A stretch of DNA of 64,000 nucleotides from Variovorax sp. S12S4 (GCF_023195515.1 NZ_JALPKR020000002.1:4875001-4939000); one strand, 5' to 3'. Positions 15,781-25,831 are shown, counted from the first letter of the stretch. Program-made: numbers and translations. The notes: generated by a model from the letters alone, not told the origin.

Positions 15781-17154
15781 ATGAGTTCACATTGGATTTC
15801 GATTTACGCGCTGGTCGGCATGTTTGTGCTGGCCACCGTGCTGCCCATCAACATGGGCGTGATCGCCTTTGTCGGCGCGTTCCTGGTCGGCACGCTGGTG
15901 GCCGGCATGAACACGAAGGCGATCATGGGCGGCTTTCCGGCCGACCTGTTTCTTACGCTGGTGGGCATTACCTACCTGTTCGCGCTGGCGCAGAACAACG
16001 GCACCATCGATTGGCTGGTCAGGCTGGCGGTGCGCGCGGTGCGCGGGCGCATTGCCGCCATTCCCTGGATCATGTTTCTCATTGCCGCGCTGCTCACGGC
16101 GGTGGGCGCGGTCAGCCCGGCGGCGGTGGCCATCATTGCGCCTATCGCGCTTGGCTTTGCCGCCAAGTACGGCATCAATCCGCTGCTCATGGGCTTGATG
16201 GTCGTGCACGGCGCGCAAGGGGGCGGCTTCTCGCCGATCAGCATCTACGGCGGCATCACCAACAAGATCGTCGCCAAGGCCGGCCTGCCGCTGAACGAGG
16301 TTGCCACCATGCTGGCAAGCCTCGGGGTCAACCTGTCGGTGTCGCTGCTGCTGTTCTTCCTGATGGGCGGCATGAAGCTGCTGCGGCAGCGAGCGAACGC
16401 CGACGGCAGCGCCCCGGTCGTGCCACGTGCATCGCATGGGCAGGGCGGCGCGCAGGTGTATGGCGATGCCGAGGGGGAATCGTTTCCCGAAGAGCGGCGC
16501 GTTGCGGCGCGGGCGGAAAACTCGCTGATGGAGTCATCGCGCGCCGAAGCCGCGAACCCGGGCTCGCATGCCTACCGCATCGCCACCGTGGCCGGGCTGC
16601 TGGCGCTGGCCGTGCTGACGCTGTTCTTCAAGCAGGACATCGGCTTCGTCTCGATCAGCATAGGCCTCGTGCTGACGCTCATGGCGCCCAACCTGCAGAA
16701 GCGCGCCCTGGGCCAGGTGTCGTGGCCGGAGATCATGCTGATCGTGGGCGTCAGCACCTACGTGGGCGTGATGGACAAGATGGGCACGATCGACTTCGTC
16801 GGCCACAGCGTGGCCGGGCTCACCTCGCCCATGGTCGCCGCGCTGCTGCTGTGCTTCGTGGGCGCCGTGGTCTCGGCCTTTGCTTCGTCCACCGCCGTGC
16901 TCGGCTCGCTGATTCCGCTGGCGGTGCCGTTCCTGCAGGGCGACACGGGTGTGAGCGCCATCGGCTTCATCGCGGCAATGGCCGTGTCCTCGACCATCGT
17001 CGACGTCAGTCCGTTCTCCACCAACGGCGCGCTGGTGCTTGCCAACGCCAAGGGCGTGGACCGGGACGTGTTCTTCCGGCAGCTGATGGTGTACGGCGCC
17101 ATCGTGACGCTGGTGGCGCCGGTGGTGGTGTGGCTGCTCTTCGTGGTGCTGTGA
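15781..17154 (+). CDS. matC: MatC-type malonate/dicarboxylate carrier
   Basis: A 457-residue polytopic inner-membrane protein of the MatC/ion-transporter superfamily, predicted to bring in malonate for the adjacent decarboxylase. About eleven hydrophobic segments are visible, in two halves separated by a hydrophilic charged loop at roughly residues 205-260. Each half ends in a reentrant-like motif: AQGGGFSPISIYGGITN in the first half and SSTIVDVSPFSTNGALVLANAK in the second, as expected for this elevator-type family. The start is supported by GGAG 8 bases upstream. Operons of this kind often use MdcF or MadLM; here MatC takes that place. Confidence 0.9.
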   Translation: MSSHWISIYALVGMFVLATVLPINMGVIAFVGAFLVGTLVAGMNTKAIMGGFPADLFLTLVGITYLFALAQNNGTIDWLVRLAVRAVRGRIAAIPWIMFLIAALLTAVGAVSPAAVAIIAPIALGFAAKYGINPLLMGLMVVHGAQGGGFSPISIYGGITNKIVAKAGLPLNEVATMLASLGVNLSVSLLLFFLMGGMKLLRQRANADGSAPVVPRASHGQGGAQVYGDAEGESFPEERRVAARAENSLMESSRAEAANPGSHAYRIATVAGLLALAVLTLFFKQDIGFVSISIGLVLTLMAPNLQKRALGQVSWPEIMLIVGVSTYVGVMDKMGTIDFVGHSVAGLTSPMVAALLLCFVGAVVSAFASSTAVLGSLIPLAVPFLQGDTGVSAIGFIAAMAVSSTIVDVSPFSTNGALVLANAKGVDRDVFFRQLMVYGAIVTLVAPVVVWLLFVVL

Positions 17155-17194
17155 GGGCGCCACTGTTTTCGATCGAACTTCAACTCCTCTTCCT

Positions 17195-18877
17195 ATGATC
17201 TCCAGATCCTGGACCTCCAAGGCCGACGACCGCAGCATGCGGTTGGCACGCGCGGCCGATGCACTCGGAAACCGGCTCGCCGGCAAGCGCGTCGACACCG
17301 AAGCCATCGCCACCCTGCTCGAGGCGGTGCTCTCGCCCGGCGACCGCGTCTGCCTCGAGGGCAACAACCAGAAGCAAGCCGACTTTCTCGCGCGCGCCCT
17401 GGTCCAGGTCGATCCGGCCAAGGTGCATGGCCTGCACATGGTGCAGTCGGTGCTGGCGCTGCCGGAGCATCTGGACGTTTTCGAGAACGGCGTGGCCGCC
17501 CGGCTGGACTTCAGCTTTTCAGGGCCTCAGGGTGCGCGACTGGCCAAGCTCGTGTCCGCCGGGCGCATCGAGATCGGCGCCATCCACACCTACCTCGAAC
17601 TGTTCGCGCGCTACTTCGTCGACCTGACGCCCAAGGTGGCGCTGGTCGCCGCCCAGGCGGCCGACGCGGAAGGCAACCTCTACACCGGCCCCAATACCGA
17701 AGACACGCCGGCCATCGTCGAGGCCACGGCCTTCTCGGGCGGCATCGTGATTGCGCAGGTCAATGAAATGGTCGATGGCAAGACGACCACGCTGCCGCGC
17801 ATCGACATTCCCGCCGACTGGGTGAGCTTCGTGGTGAAGGCACCGCGGCCCAATTTCATCGAACCGCTGTTCACGCGCGACCCGGCGCAGATCAGCGAGG
17901 TCCAGATCCTGATGGCGATGATGGCGATCAAGGGCATCTATGCCGAATACGGCGTGCAGCGCCTGAACCACGGCATCGGTTTCGACACCGCGGCCATCGA
18001 GCTGCTGCTGCCGACCTATGCGGAGTCGCTCGGCCTCAAGGGCAAGATCGGCAAGCACTGGGCGCTGAACCCGCATCCGGCGCTGATTCCGGCCATCGAG
18101 GCGGGCTGGGTCGAATCGGTGCATTCCTTCGGCTCCGAGCTGGGCATGGAAGACTACATTCGCGCGCGCTCCGACGTGTTCTTCACCGGCCCCGACGGCA
18201 GCCTGCGCAGCAACCGGGCGTTCTGCCAGGCGGCCGGCCACTACGCCTGCGACATGTTCATCGGCTCGACCCTGCAGGTCGACCTGGATGGCAACAGCTC
18301 CACCGCCACGCTGGGCCGTATCGCGGGCTTTGGCGGTGCGCCCAACATGGGTGCCGACGCGCGCGGCCGCCGGCACTCGAGCCCGGCCTGGCTCAAGGCG
18401 GGGCGCGAAGCGCGCCGGGGGCGCACGGGCGCCGCCGGCACGCCGCGCGGGCAAAAGCTGGTGGTGCAGATGGTGGAGACCTTTCGCGAGCACATGCAGC
18501 CGGCCTTCGTCGACCGGCTCGATGCCTGGACGCTGCAGGAGCAGGCCGGCATGGAACTGCCGCCGATCATGATCTACGGCGACGACGTCTCTCACGTCCT
18601 CACCGAAGAGGGCATTGCCAACCTGCTGCTGTGCCGCAGCGATGCGGAGCGCGAGCAGGCGATTCGCGGCGTGGCCGGCTACACCGCGGTGGGCCTGGCA
18701 CGCGACAGGCGCGCGGTCGAGAACCTGCGCGACCGCGGCGTGATCCGCCGGCCGCAGGACCTGGGCATCGACCCCCGCCAGGCCACGCGCAACCTGCTGG
18801 CGGCACGCAACATGCGCGACCTGGTGCGCGCCTCCGGCGGGCTGTACCAGCCGCCCAAGCGCTTCAGAAACTGGTAG
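17195..18877 (+). CDS. mdcA: Malonate decarboxylase alpha subunit MdcA
   Basis: A 560-residue alpha subunit, which exchanges the acetyl group on the ACP for malonyl (acetyl-S-ACP:malonate ACP transferase), the first step of each catalytic cycle. The sequence follows the family closely along its length, including VLSPGDRVCLEGNNQKQADFLA near the N-terminus, ALVAAQAADAEGNLYTGPNTEDTP, and HSFGSELGMEDYIRARSDVFFTGP. Length is normal (about 550). It is the first structural gene of the complex and lies 40 bases after matC. The cytoplasmic complex needs MdcC (ACP), MdcD and MdcE, encoded next. Confidence 0.97.
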   Translation: MISRSWTSKADDRSMRLARAADALGNRLAGKRVDTEAIATLLEAVLSPGDRVCLEGNNQKQADFLARALVQVDPAKVHGLHMVQSVLALPEHLDVFENGVAARLDFSFSGPQGARLAKLVSAGRIEIGAIHTYLELFARYFVDLTPKVALVAAQAADAEGNLYTGPNTEDTPAIVEATAFSGGIVIAQVNEMVDGKTTTLPRIDIPADWVSFVVKAPRPNFIEPLFTRDPAQISEVQILMAMMAIKGIYAEYGVQRLNHGIGFDTAAIELLLPTYAESLGLKGKIGKHWALNPHPALIPAIEAGWVESVHSFGSELGMEDYIRARSDVFFTGPDGSLRSNRAFCQAAGHYACDMFIGSTLQVDLDGNSSTATLGRIAGFGGAPNMGADARGRRHSSPAWLKAGREARRGRTGAAGTPRGQKLVVQMVETFREHMQPAFVDRLDAWTLQEQAGMELPPIMIYGDDVSHVLTEEGIANLLLCRSDAEREQAIRGVAGYTAVGLARDRRAVENLRDRGVIRRPQDLGIDPRQATRNLLAARNMRDLVRASGGLYQPPKRFRNW

Positions 18878-18891
18878 CAGGAGATCCAACG

Positions 18892-19224
18892 ATGAGCGAC
18901 GTTCCCGCAGGGCTCGAAACCCTGGACTTTTCTTTCTCCGGCGGCCAACAGGCCGGTGCCTTTGCGCCGGTCCTGGTCGGTGTCGTCGGCTCCGGCAATC
19001 TCGAGGTCATGCTCGAGCCCGACGCCGGCAACGGCTGCGCGGTGCGCGTCGAGACTTCGGCGCGCGGCTTCGGCCCGATCTGGCAGGCCGTGATGAACGA
19101 CTTCCATGCCCGCCATCCGCTGGCCGGCGTGCGCGTCTCGATCAACGACATGGGTGCCACGCCCGCAGTGGTGAGCCTGCGGCTCGACCAGGCGGTGGCC
19201 GAGATTGCAGGAGGCCGGCCATGA
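18892..19224 (+). CDS. mdcC: Malonate decarboxylase acyl carrier protein MdcC (delta)
   Basis: A 110-residue carrier protein. In this family a specific serine is modified with 2'-(5''-triphosphoribosyl)-3'-dephospho-CoA, which bears the acyl thioester; the GVVGSGNLEVML segment contains that serine (Ser34). The prosthetic group would be made by MdcB and attached by MdcG, both encoded downstream. Its TGA overlaps the mdcD start as ATGA, so the two are probably translationally coupled. The start ATG at 18892 is preceded by AGGAGAT. Confidence 0.95.
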   Translation: MSDVPAGLETLDFSFSGGQQAGAFAPVLVGVVGSGNLEVMLEPDAGNGCAVRVETSARGFGPIWQAVMNDFHARHPLAGVRVSINDMGATPAVVSLRLDQAVAEIAGGRP

Positions 19225-20102
19225 TCAGCTATGCCGAATGCTCGGCGCGCGAGCGGCTGGCGCTGCTGCTCGACGCCGGCAGTTTTCATGAATGGCTGCC
19301 TCCGAGCGAGCGGGTCACCAGCCCGCACCTGGCGCAGCTTGGCGTGCCCTGTGCCTTCGACGACGGCGTGGCGGTCGGCCGCGCAATGCTCGACGGCCGC
19401 AGCGTGTTCGTGGCCGCGCAGGAAGGCGCGTTCATGGGCGGCGGCGTGGGCGAGGTGCACGGCGCCAAGCTGGTCGGCCTGCTACAGCGTGCGTTGCGCG
19501 ACCGGCCGGCGGCCGTGCTGCTGCTGGCCGAATCGGGCGGCGTGCGCTTGCACGAGGCCAACGCCGGGCTCATCGCGGTGTCGGAAGTGATGCGCGCCTT
19601 GCTCGACGTGCGCGCCGCCGGCATCCCGGTGATTGTGCTGATCGGCGGCGCCAACGGCTGCTTCGGCGGCATGGGTATCGTGGCGCGCTGCGCCGACTAC
19701 ATCGTGATGAGCGACGTCGGCCGGCTGGCAATGTCGGGCCCGGAGGTGATCGAGGCCTCCCACGGCGTGGATGAATTCGATTCGCGCGACCGGGCACTGG
19801 TCTGGCGCACCACGGGCGGCAAGCACCGCTGGCTCACTGGCGACTGCGATGCGCTGGTGGAAGACGACGTTGCCGCTTTTCGCGCGGCCGCCATTGCGGC
19901 AATCGATGGATCGAAGCCGTTGACTCTTGCGGCGCTGGAACAGGAGCACCTGCTGCTCACGGAGCGCCTGCACGCCCTGCCCTCCACCGGCACCACGGAC
20001 AGCGACGAAGCGACGCTGCTCTGGACCGCGCTCGGCATTCCCGATGCGCAGCGGGTACCCGAACTCTCGGTAGATGCCGTCCGCGCGCTGCGCACCGTTT
20101 GA
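19221..20102 (+). CDS. mdcD: Malonate decarboxylase beta subunit MdcD
   Basis: A 293-residue crotonase-like carboxyltransferase-fold subunit that, with MdcE, decarboxylates malonyl-S-ACP to acetyl-S-ACP and CO2. Typical segments are FVAAQEGAFMGGGVGEVHGAKLVGLL, LLLAESGGVRLHEANAGL, and IGGANGCFGGMGIVARCADYIVMS, which form the oxyanion and substrate pockets. The length is normal. It overlaps mdcC by four bases and is followed by mdcE after 22 bases. Confidence 0.96.
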   Translation: MISYAECSARERLALLLDAGSFHEWLPPSERVTSPHLAQLGVPCAFDDGVAVGRAMLDGRSVFVAAQEGAFMGGGVGEVHGAKLVGLLQRALRDRPAAVLLLAESGGVRLHEANAGLIAVSEVMRALLDVRAAGIPVIVLIGGANGCFGGMGIVARCADYIVMSDVGRLAMSGPEVIEASHGVDEFDSRDRALVWRTTGGKHRWLTGDCDALVEDDVAAFRAAAIAAIDGSKPLTLAALEQEHLLLTERLHALPSTGTTDSDEATLLWTALGIPDAQRVPELSVDAVRALRTV

Positions 20103-20124
20103 CAGATACAGACAGGGGCAATCC

Positions 20125-20826
20125 ATGCAATGGAATTCACTCGTCACCCAGCTCTTCGGCCCATACCACGGCATGCGCGAAGACGGCGATTTTCTGCAAG
20201 GCGAAGTCATCTTCGACGGCGAGCCGGTCGCGGTGATCGGCACCACGAACCATGCACCGATCGGGGTCCGGCTCGCGCTGGCCCAGGCCCGCGTGGTGCT
20301 GGACACCGTCACACAGCACCCGGGCCGCCCGATCCTGCTCCTGATCGACACCCAGGGCCAGCAACTGCGCCGGCGCGACGAACTGCTCGGCATCAACCGC
20401 GCGATGGCGCACCTGGGCGCAAGCATCGACCTGGCGCGGCGGCGCGGCCACCGAGTGATCGGCCTGGTCTACGACCAGGCGCTGTCCGGCGGTTTCATCA
20501 CCTCGGGCTTGATCGCCGACGCCTGCTACGCGCTGCCTGACGCCGAGATCCGCGTGATGCGCATTCCCGCCATGGCCCGCGTGACCAAGCTGCCGGAAGA
20601 AAAGCTCACGGCCCTGTCGCAGTCCAACCCGGTGTTCGCACCCGGTGTGCAGAACTACGTGGCGATGGGCGGTGTGCGTGCGCTTTGGCAGGGCGACTTG
20701 CAGGCCTGCCTGCGCGAGGCGCTGGCGCACACGCCGACGGAAGACCAACGTGCGCGGGACGGCGCCGAACGCGGCGGACGCCGCATGGCCGCCGCGGTCG
20801 TGCAGCGCGTGCTTGACGCCGCTTGA
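20125..20826 (+). CDS. mdcE: Malonate decarboxylase gamma subunit MdcE
   Basis: A 233-residue partner of MdcD with the same fold. Seen motifs are VIGTTNHAPIGVRLALAQARVVLD, LLLIDTQGQQLRRRDELLGINRAMAHLG, and YDQALSGGFITSGLIADACYALP, followed by MRIPAMARVTKLP, all family-typical. It probably supplies half of the decarboxylation site at the subunit interface. It precedes mdcG by 11 bases. Confidence 0.96.
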   Translation: MQWNSLVTQLFGPYHGMREDGDFLQGEVIFDGEPVAVIGTTNHAPIGVRLALAQARVVLDTVTQHPGRPILLLIDTQGQQLRRRDELLGINRAMAHLGASIDLARRRGHRVIGLVYDQALSGGFITSGLIADACYALPDAEIRVMRIPAMARVTKLPEEKLTALSQSNPVFAPGVQNYVAMGGVRALWQGDLQACLREALAHTPTEDQRARDGAERGGRRMAAAVVQRVLDAA

Positions 20827-20837
20827 CCATCGCCTGA

Positions 20838-21545
20838 ATGCGCACAACCGCCATGGCTCCACTGCGTCGCCATCAACTCGCCCGGCTTTCCACCAGCGGC
20901 TGGGCCGCCGTGCTGGGCCGCCCGTGGGACGAGCAGGCGCGCGAATGCCTCGCGCATTGGGCCTCGCATCAACTGCCGCTGGTCGTGACGCGGCAGCCAG
21001 CCGATTCCGCTGCCAGCGAACGGATCGCGCTCGGCTTGCCGGCACCCGCGCGCTGGGCAAAGCGCCGGCTTGCACTGCAGGTGCCGCACACCGCGGTGCT
21101 TGGCCTCGACGAGTTCCCGCGGCTCGCCGGCACGCACGATCTGCTGCCACCGCCAGCACAAGATGCAATCCGCGAATTGCTCGGACGACTCGATGAATGC
21201 CACGCCACAGCGCGCGTGTTCGGCAGCTACGGCTGGCAGGCGATCAGCGGCCTCGATCACGTGCACGCGGCCTCCGATCTGGATCTGTCGGTCACCGTCG
21301 AGGGCGCGGCGCATGCGGATGCCGTGGCGCGGGCGCTTGCGTCGTTCGAGGCGCCACAGCCGCCACCGCCGCGGCTGGACGGCGAGCTTTTGTTCAATGA
21401 CGGCTCGGCGGTGGCATGGCGTGAATGGAGCGAGTGGCGCGCCGGCCGCGCGCGGGCCGTGTTGGTCAAGCGGCTCGATGGCGTGAGCCTGCGACGCGAT
21501 ACCGCGTGGTGCGAGCATGTCCAAATGACGGAGCTGGCCGCATGA
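20838..21545 (+). CDS. mdcG: Phosphoribosyl-dephospho-CoA transferase MdcG
   Basis: A 235-residue nucleotidyltransferase that transfers the triphosphoribosyl-dephospho-CoA precursor to apo-MdcC, creating the holo-ACP. The FGSYGWQAISGL segment and the metal-binding ASDLDLSV motif (two aspartates, as in polymerase-beta-like transferases) are visible. Its stop overlaps the mdcB start as ATGA, coupling precursor attachment with precursor synthesis. The start at 20838 is the first ATG after mdcE. Confidence 0.94.
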   Translation: MRTTAMAPLRRHQLARLSTSGWAAVLGRPWDEQARECLAHWASHQLPLVVTRQPADSAASERIALGLPAPARWAKRRLALQVPHTAVLGLDEFPRLAGTHDLLPPPAQDAIRELLGRLDECHATARVFGSYGWQAISGLDHVHAASDLDLSVTVEGAAHADAVARALASFEAPQPPPPRLDGELLFNDGSAVAWREWSEWRAGRARAVLVKRLDGVSLRRDTAWCEHVQMTELAA

Positions 21546-22405
21546 AAAGCTCCGCGCTTTCGCTGCAGCCGCAAGCGCCGCTCACGCCGCAGATGATCGG
21601 GCGCACCGCCACGCTCGCGCTCTACGACGAACTCTCGCTGTCGCCCAAGCCCGGGCTGGTCACGTTGATCGACCGAGGCAGCCACGACGACATGGACGCG
21701 CACACCTTCATGCGCAGCCTGTTCTCGCTGCGCCGCTACTTCGTGCAGATTGCCGAGGCCGGCGCTGCAGGCGCGGATTTCCCGGTGCTCGAACGGCTTG
21801 GCATTGCGGCCGAGGCGCGCATGCTGGCCGCCACCGGCGGCGTCAACACGCACCGCGGGGCCATCTTCATGCTCGGCCTGTTGTGCGCCGCGGCGGGGGC
21901 CTCGCTGCGAGAGCAAGGCGGCGCATTGCACCCGGCCGGCTTGCGCGATGCGCTGCGTCGCCACTGGGGCGGTGCGCTGGCCAGTCGCAGCCAGAGGCCG
22001 TCCGCATTGCCCGGTGGCATCGCTGCGCGGCGCCACGGCCTGCGAAGCGCATCCGAAGAGGCGGCGCTGGGTTTCCCGGTGCTGTTCGAAACAGCCCTGC
22101 CGGCATTGCAGCACTCGCTGGCCCGTGGCCTCACGGCTCGCCAGGCTCGGCTCGATGCCTTGTTCCACATCATCGCGGTGCTGGACGACAGCAACCTGGC
22201 GCACCGCGGCGGTCTTGCAGGCCTGCGCGGCGCCCAAGGCGCGGCCCAACGCTTTCTGGACCGGGGCGGCATCGCACGGCCCCAAGGGCTGCAAGAGGCG
22301 CAAGCCATTGCAGACGATTTCGTCCGGCGGCGCCTGTCGCCCGGTGGCGCGGCAGACACGCTCGCCGCCGCCTGCTGGCTCCAGCGCGTGTGTCCAGCCC
22401 CATGA
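21542..22405 (+). CDS. mdcB: Triphosphoribosyl-dephospho-CoA synthase MdcB
   Basis: A 287-residue member of the CitG/MdcB family, which joins ATP and dephospho-CoA to make the malonate decarboxylase prosthetic-group precursor. Family features are the LSPKPGLVTLIDRGSHDDMDAHTFMRS block near the N-terminus, the GGVNTHRGAIFMLGLLCAAAG block, and LDDSNLAHRGG in the C-terminal half. It overlaps mdcG and mdcH by four bases each. Confidence 0.95.
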   Translation: MKSSALSLQPQAPLTPQMIGRTATLALYDELSLSPKPGLVTLIDRGSHDDMDAHTFMRSLFSLRRYFVQIAEAGAAGADFPVLERLGIAAEARMLAATGGVNTHRGAIFMLGLLCAAAGASLREQGGALHPAGLRDALRRHWGGALASRSQRPSALPGGIAARRHGLRSASEEAALGFPVLFETALPALQHSLARGLTARQARLDALFHIIAVLDDSNLAHRGGLAGLRGAQGAAQRFLDRGGIARPQGLQEAQAIADDFVRRRLSPGGAADTLAAACWLQRVCPAP

Positions 22406-23306
22406 GCTACGCGCTGCTTTTCTCCGGCCAGGGCACCCAGCACCCTGCCATGCTCCCCTGGCTGGCGGACGACGCCATCGTGCGCGACATGTGCGCGCAG
22501 CTTGCCATCGACGACTGGCGCGGTGCGCTCGCCGATCCGGAATGGGCCGGGCGGAACAGCAACGCGCAATTGCTCCTGACGAGCCTTGCGTTGGCAGCCT
22601 GGGGGCAGCTCGCGCCCCGGGTGCCGCCGCCGGCCGCGGTGGCCGGCTACAGCGTCGGCGAGCTGGCCGCTTTCAGCGCGGCCGGCGTCATCGATCCCGG
22701 CGTGGCGACAGCGCTTGCACCGCAGCGGGCCGAGGCAATGGACCGTTGCGCCGCGCATGCGCCCGGTGGCTTGCTGGCTGTTGGCGGCCTGCCGGAGCAG
22801 CGCCTCGAGCAGTTGCGTATCGAAGCGGGACTCGAGCTCGCCATTCGCAACGGCAATGCCAGCGTGGTTCTCGGCGGCCCGGTTGCCGCGCTGGACAAGG
22901 CCGAGCAGATGGCCATGGCAGCCGGTGCGCATTGCACGCGCCTGCGGGTCAACGTCGCGTCCCACACGTCCTGGATGCGCGAAGCGGCAAAAAGCTTTTT
23001 CCAGGCCCTCGCGCAGGTGCCTTTTCGCGCGCCTCGCGTCGTGCTGTTCAGCAACACGGGGAGCGCATGCGCGATGCGAACTCTGCCCGCACGGCATTGG
23101 CGGCCCAGATCGCTCAGACGGTTCGCTGGGACGAATGCATGGAAAACATCATGGCGCGGCAGGTGCGCTGCGTGCTGGAGGTCGGGCCGGGCCAGGCGCT
23201 GGCGCGCATGTGGAACCAGCGCTATCCCACCGTTCCGACACGCGCCTGCGACGACTTCCGCAGCGCCGCGGCCATTGCAGCCTGGCTGAACAGCCATGCG
23301 GACTGA
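22402..23306 (+). pseudogene. mdcH: Malonate decarboxylase transacylase MdcH, frameshifted as read
   Basis: MdcH is a FabD-like malonyl-CoA:ACP transacylase that charges the decarboxylase ACP to start the cycle. The N-terminal part is intact: LLFSGQGTQHPAML, then the nucleophile motif [14 protein letters not shown] and the ASHTSWM segment. Near 23060, in an ACGGGGAGC context, the frame breaks: direct reading gives an arginine-rich tail ending at 23289, while a -1 shift gives the expected C-terminus ([31 protein letters not shown]) ending at 23306. One base (probably a C or G in the G-run area) seems missing. Because all other mdc genes look intact, a sequencing error is more likely than real loss, but neither can be excluded. 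Confidence 0.85.
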
Positions 23307-23353
23307 TGAACCAGTCCACATGGTGTCTTGAATCGAACAACAGGAGATCCATC

Positions 23354-25321
23354 GTGAGCAGCAAAGAACCCTCAACCGCTTTCGTTCCCGCCCCGGAGAT
23401 GAAGGATGCCCACGTGTACGGCATGGCCGCGTACGACAAGCTGGTGGCCGAGGCGGAGGCCGACTACAGCGGCTACTGGTCGCGCCTTGCGCGCGAGTTC
23501 CTGAGCTGGAAAACGCCGTTCACCCAAGGGCTCGACGACAGCCACGCCCCTTTCTTCAAGTGGTTCGAGGACGGCACGCTCAACGTGTCCTACAACTGCC
23601 TCGACCGCCAGGTGGAGCGCGGCCTGGGCGACAAGACCGCGATCGTCTTCGAGGCCGACGACGGCCAGGTCACCCGCGTCAGCTATCGCGATCTGCTCGC
23701 GCGCACCTGCCGCATGGCCAATGTGCTGAAGGCGCGCGGCGTGAAGAAGGGCGACCGCGTCGTCATCTACATGTCGATGAGCATCGAGGGCGTGGTCGCC
23801 ATGCAGGCCTGCGCGCGCATCGGCGCCACGCATTCGGTGGTGTTCGGCGGCTTCTCGGCGCAAAGCCTGCGCGACCGCATCCAGGATGCCGGCGCGGTGA
23901 TGGTCGTCACCGCCGACGAACAGGTGCGCGGCGGCAAGCAGCTTCCGCTCAAGGCCATCGTCGATGAGGCCATCGCACTGGGCGGCTGCGAGAGCGTGAA
24001 TAACGTCATCGTCTACCGGCGCACCGGCGGGCCCATCGCATGGGTTGCCTCGCGCGACCGCTGGCTGCACGAAGAAACGCAAGCACAGCCGGAGACCTGC
24101 GAGCCCGAATGGGTGGGTGCCGAGCATCCGCTGTTCGTGCTCTACACCTCGGGATCGACCGGCAAGCCCAAGGGCGTGCAGCATTCCAGCGGCGGCTACC
24201 TGCTGCATGCGGCGCTCACGACCCAATGGACCTTCGACCTGAAGCCGGACGACGTGTTCTGGTGCACCGCCGACATCGGCTGGGTCACGGGCCATACCTA
24301 CATCGCCTACGGCCCGCTGGCGCTGGGCGCCACCGAAGTCGTGTTCGAGGGCGTACCCACGTTCCCGGACGCCGGCCGCTTCTGGAAGATGATCCAGGAC
24401 CACAAGGTGAGCGTTTTCTACACCGCACCGACAGCCATCCGCTCGCTGATCAAGGCGGCCGAGGCCAACGAAGCCGTGCACCCCAGGCGCTACGACCTGT
24501 CGAGCCTGCGCATCCTGGGTTCCGTCGGCGAGCCGATCAACCCGGCCGCGTGGGAGTGGTTCCACCAGCATGTCGGCGGCGGTCGCTGCCCCATCGTCGA
24601 CACCTTCTGGCAAACGGAAACCGGCGGCCACATGATCACGCCGCTGCCGGGCGCCACGCCGCTGGTGCCGGGCTCGTGCACCCTTCCGTTCCCGGGCATT
24701 GCGGCGGCCATCGTCGACGAAACAGGTGCCGACGTGCCCAACGGCCAGGGCGGCATCCTGGTTGTGAAGAAGCCCTGGCCGAGCATGATCCGCACGATCT
24801 GGGGCGATCCGGAACGCTTCAAGGCAAGCTACTACCCGCCGGAACTCAAGGGCTACTACCTCGCGGGCGACGGCGCCATACGCGATGCGAAGACGGGCTA
24901 TTTCACGATCACCGGCCGCGTCGACGATGTGCTCAACGTCTCGGGCCACCGCATGGGAACGATGGAAATCGAATCGGCGCTGGTGTCTTGCACCGCCCTG
25001 GTGGCCGAAGCCGCGGTGGTCGGCCGCCCCGACGACACCACGGGCGAGGCGATCTGCGCCTTCGTCGTGCTGAAGCGCACGCGCCCCACCGGGGACGAAG
25101 CGAAGAAGATCGCGAACGAACTGCGCAACTGGGTCGCCAAGGAGATCGGCCCCATCGCCAAGCCCAAGGACATCCGCTTTGGCGACAACCTGCCCAAGAC
25201 CCGCAGCGGCAAGATCATGCGCCGGCTGCTGCGGTCCGTGGCCAAGGGCGAGGCCATCACCCAGGACACATCCACGCTGGAGAATCCGGCCATCCTGGAG
25301 CAGTTAGCGGAGCGGAACTGA
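23354..25321 (+). CDS. acsA: Acetate--CoA ligase (AMP-forming)
   Basis: A 655-residue acetyl-CoA synthetase that converts acetate, ATP and CoA to acetyl-CoA via acetyl-AMP. Start GTG at 23354 is chosen because AGGAG precedes it by 9 bases and gives the usual family length; the frame stays open far upstream without family-like sequence. Visible motifs are [13 protein letters not shown] (phosphate loop), the [11 protein letters not shown] block (acyl pocket), YYLAGDGA, and the C-terminal [11 protein letters not shown] with the lysine that is a regulatory acetylation site in homologues. Lying 47 bases after mdcH, it fits the pathway: malonate decarboxylase releases acetate, which this enzyme activates. 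Confidence 0.96.
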   Translation: MSSKEPSTAFVPAPEMKDAHVYGMAAYDKLVAEAEADYSGYWSRLAREFLSWKTPFTQGLDDSHAPFFKWFEDGTLNVSYNCLDRQVERGLGDKTAIVFEADDGQVTRVSYRDLLARTCRMANVLKARGVKKGDRVVIYMSMSIEGVVAMQACARIGATHSVVFGGFSAQSLRDRIQDAGAVMVVTADEQVRGGKQLPLKAIVDEAIALGGCESVNNVIVYRRTGGPIAWVASRDRWLHEETQAQPETCEPEWVGAEHPLFVLYTSGSTGKPKGVQHSSGGYLLHAALTTQWTFDLKPDDVFWCTADIGWVTGHTYIAYGPLALGATEVVFEGVPTFPDAGRFWKMIQDHKVSVFYTAPTAIRSLIKAAEANEAVHPRRYDLSSLRILGSVGEPINPAAWEWFHQHVGGGRCPIVDTFWQTETGGHMITPLPGATPLVPGSCTLPFPGIAAAIVDETGADVPNGQGGILVVKKPWPSMIRTIWGDPERFKASYYPPELKGYYLAGDGAIRDAKTGYFTITGRVDDVLNVSGHRMGTMEIESALVSCTALVAEAAVVGRPDDTTGEAICAFVVLKRTRPTGDEAKKIANELRNWVAKEIGPIAKPKDIRFGDNLPKTRSGKIMRRLLRSVAKGEAITQDTSTLENPAILEQLAERN

Positions 25322-25329
25322 GGGCGCCA

Positions 25330-25707
25330 TCACGGCTCCGGCCGCCTCCATAGCCAGACGGCAACCACGGCCATGAGCAGCGGCGCGCCGATCTTCACGG
25401 CGATGTGGGCGTTGGTGGCGAGCAGCACGGCTGAGCTGAAGATCATCATCCAGCTGGCCGCCCACTTTGCGCGGCGCGGTACGCAGCCTCCCTCCCGCCA
25501 TTGCCGGATGTACTTGCCGTAGCGCGGGTGCCCGACAAGCCACTGCTCCAAGGCCGGCCAGCCGTGTCCGCCGGCCCAGGCAGCGGCAAGCAGAAAAGGC
25601 ACCGTGGGCAGAACGGGCAGAAAGACGCCGAGCAGGCCAAGAGCGACCAGCATCAGCGCCAGCACACGCCAGAGCAGTTTCGCGACCGAAGCGCCGAGCC
25701 GCTTCAA
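25330..25707 (-). CDS. DUF454 (YbaN-type) inner-membrane protein
   Basis: A small membrane protein of about 125 residues of the YbaN/DUF454 family, function unknown. Typical features are LGVFLPVLPTVPFLLAAAWAGG at the first membrane hairpin, a soluble HPRYGKYIRQWREGG stretch, and two C-terminal membrane segments ending in VWLWRRPEP. I propose the TTG at 25707 (AGAGG about 9 bases upstream), which gives the family's usual length; the frame continues upstream to 25896 without family similarity. It converges with acs, 8 bases between stops. Confidence 0.75.
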   Translation of the reverse strand: MKRLGASVAKLLWRVLALMLVALGLLGVFLPVLPTVPFLLAAAWAGGHGWPALEQWLVGHPRYGKYIRQWREGGCVPRRAKWAASWMMIFSSAVLLATNAHIAVKIGAPLLMAVVAVWLWRRPEP

Positions 25708-25831
25708 CGGGCGCGTCCTCTGGGTTGCTCTGACGAAAACGAGGGTTGCAGCATTGGCCGATGGTAGGCCACGGCCGATGGAAAGGCCGGCCTGAGCTGC
25801 GACGCCCAGCTGAAAAGGGCGCCGGCCCAAC

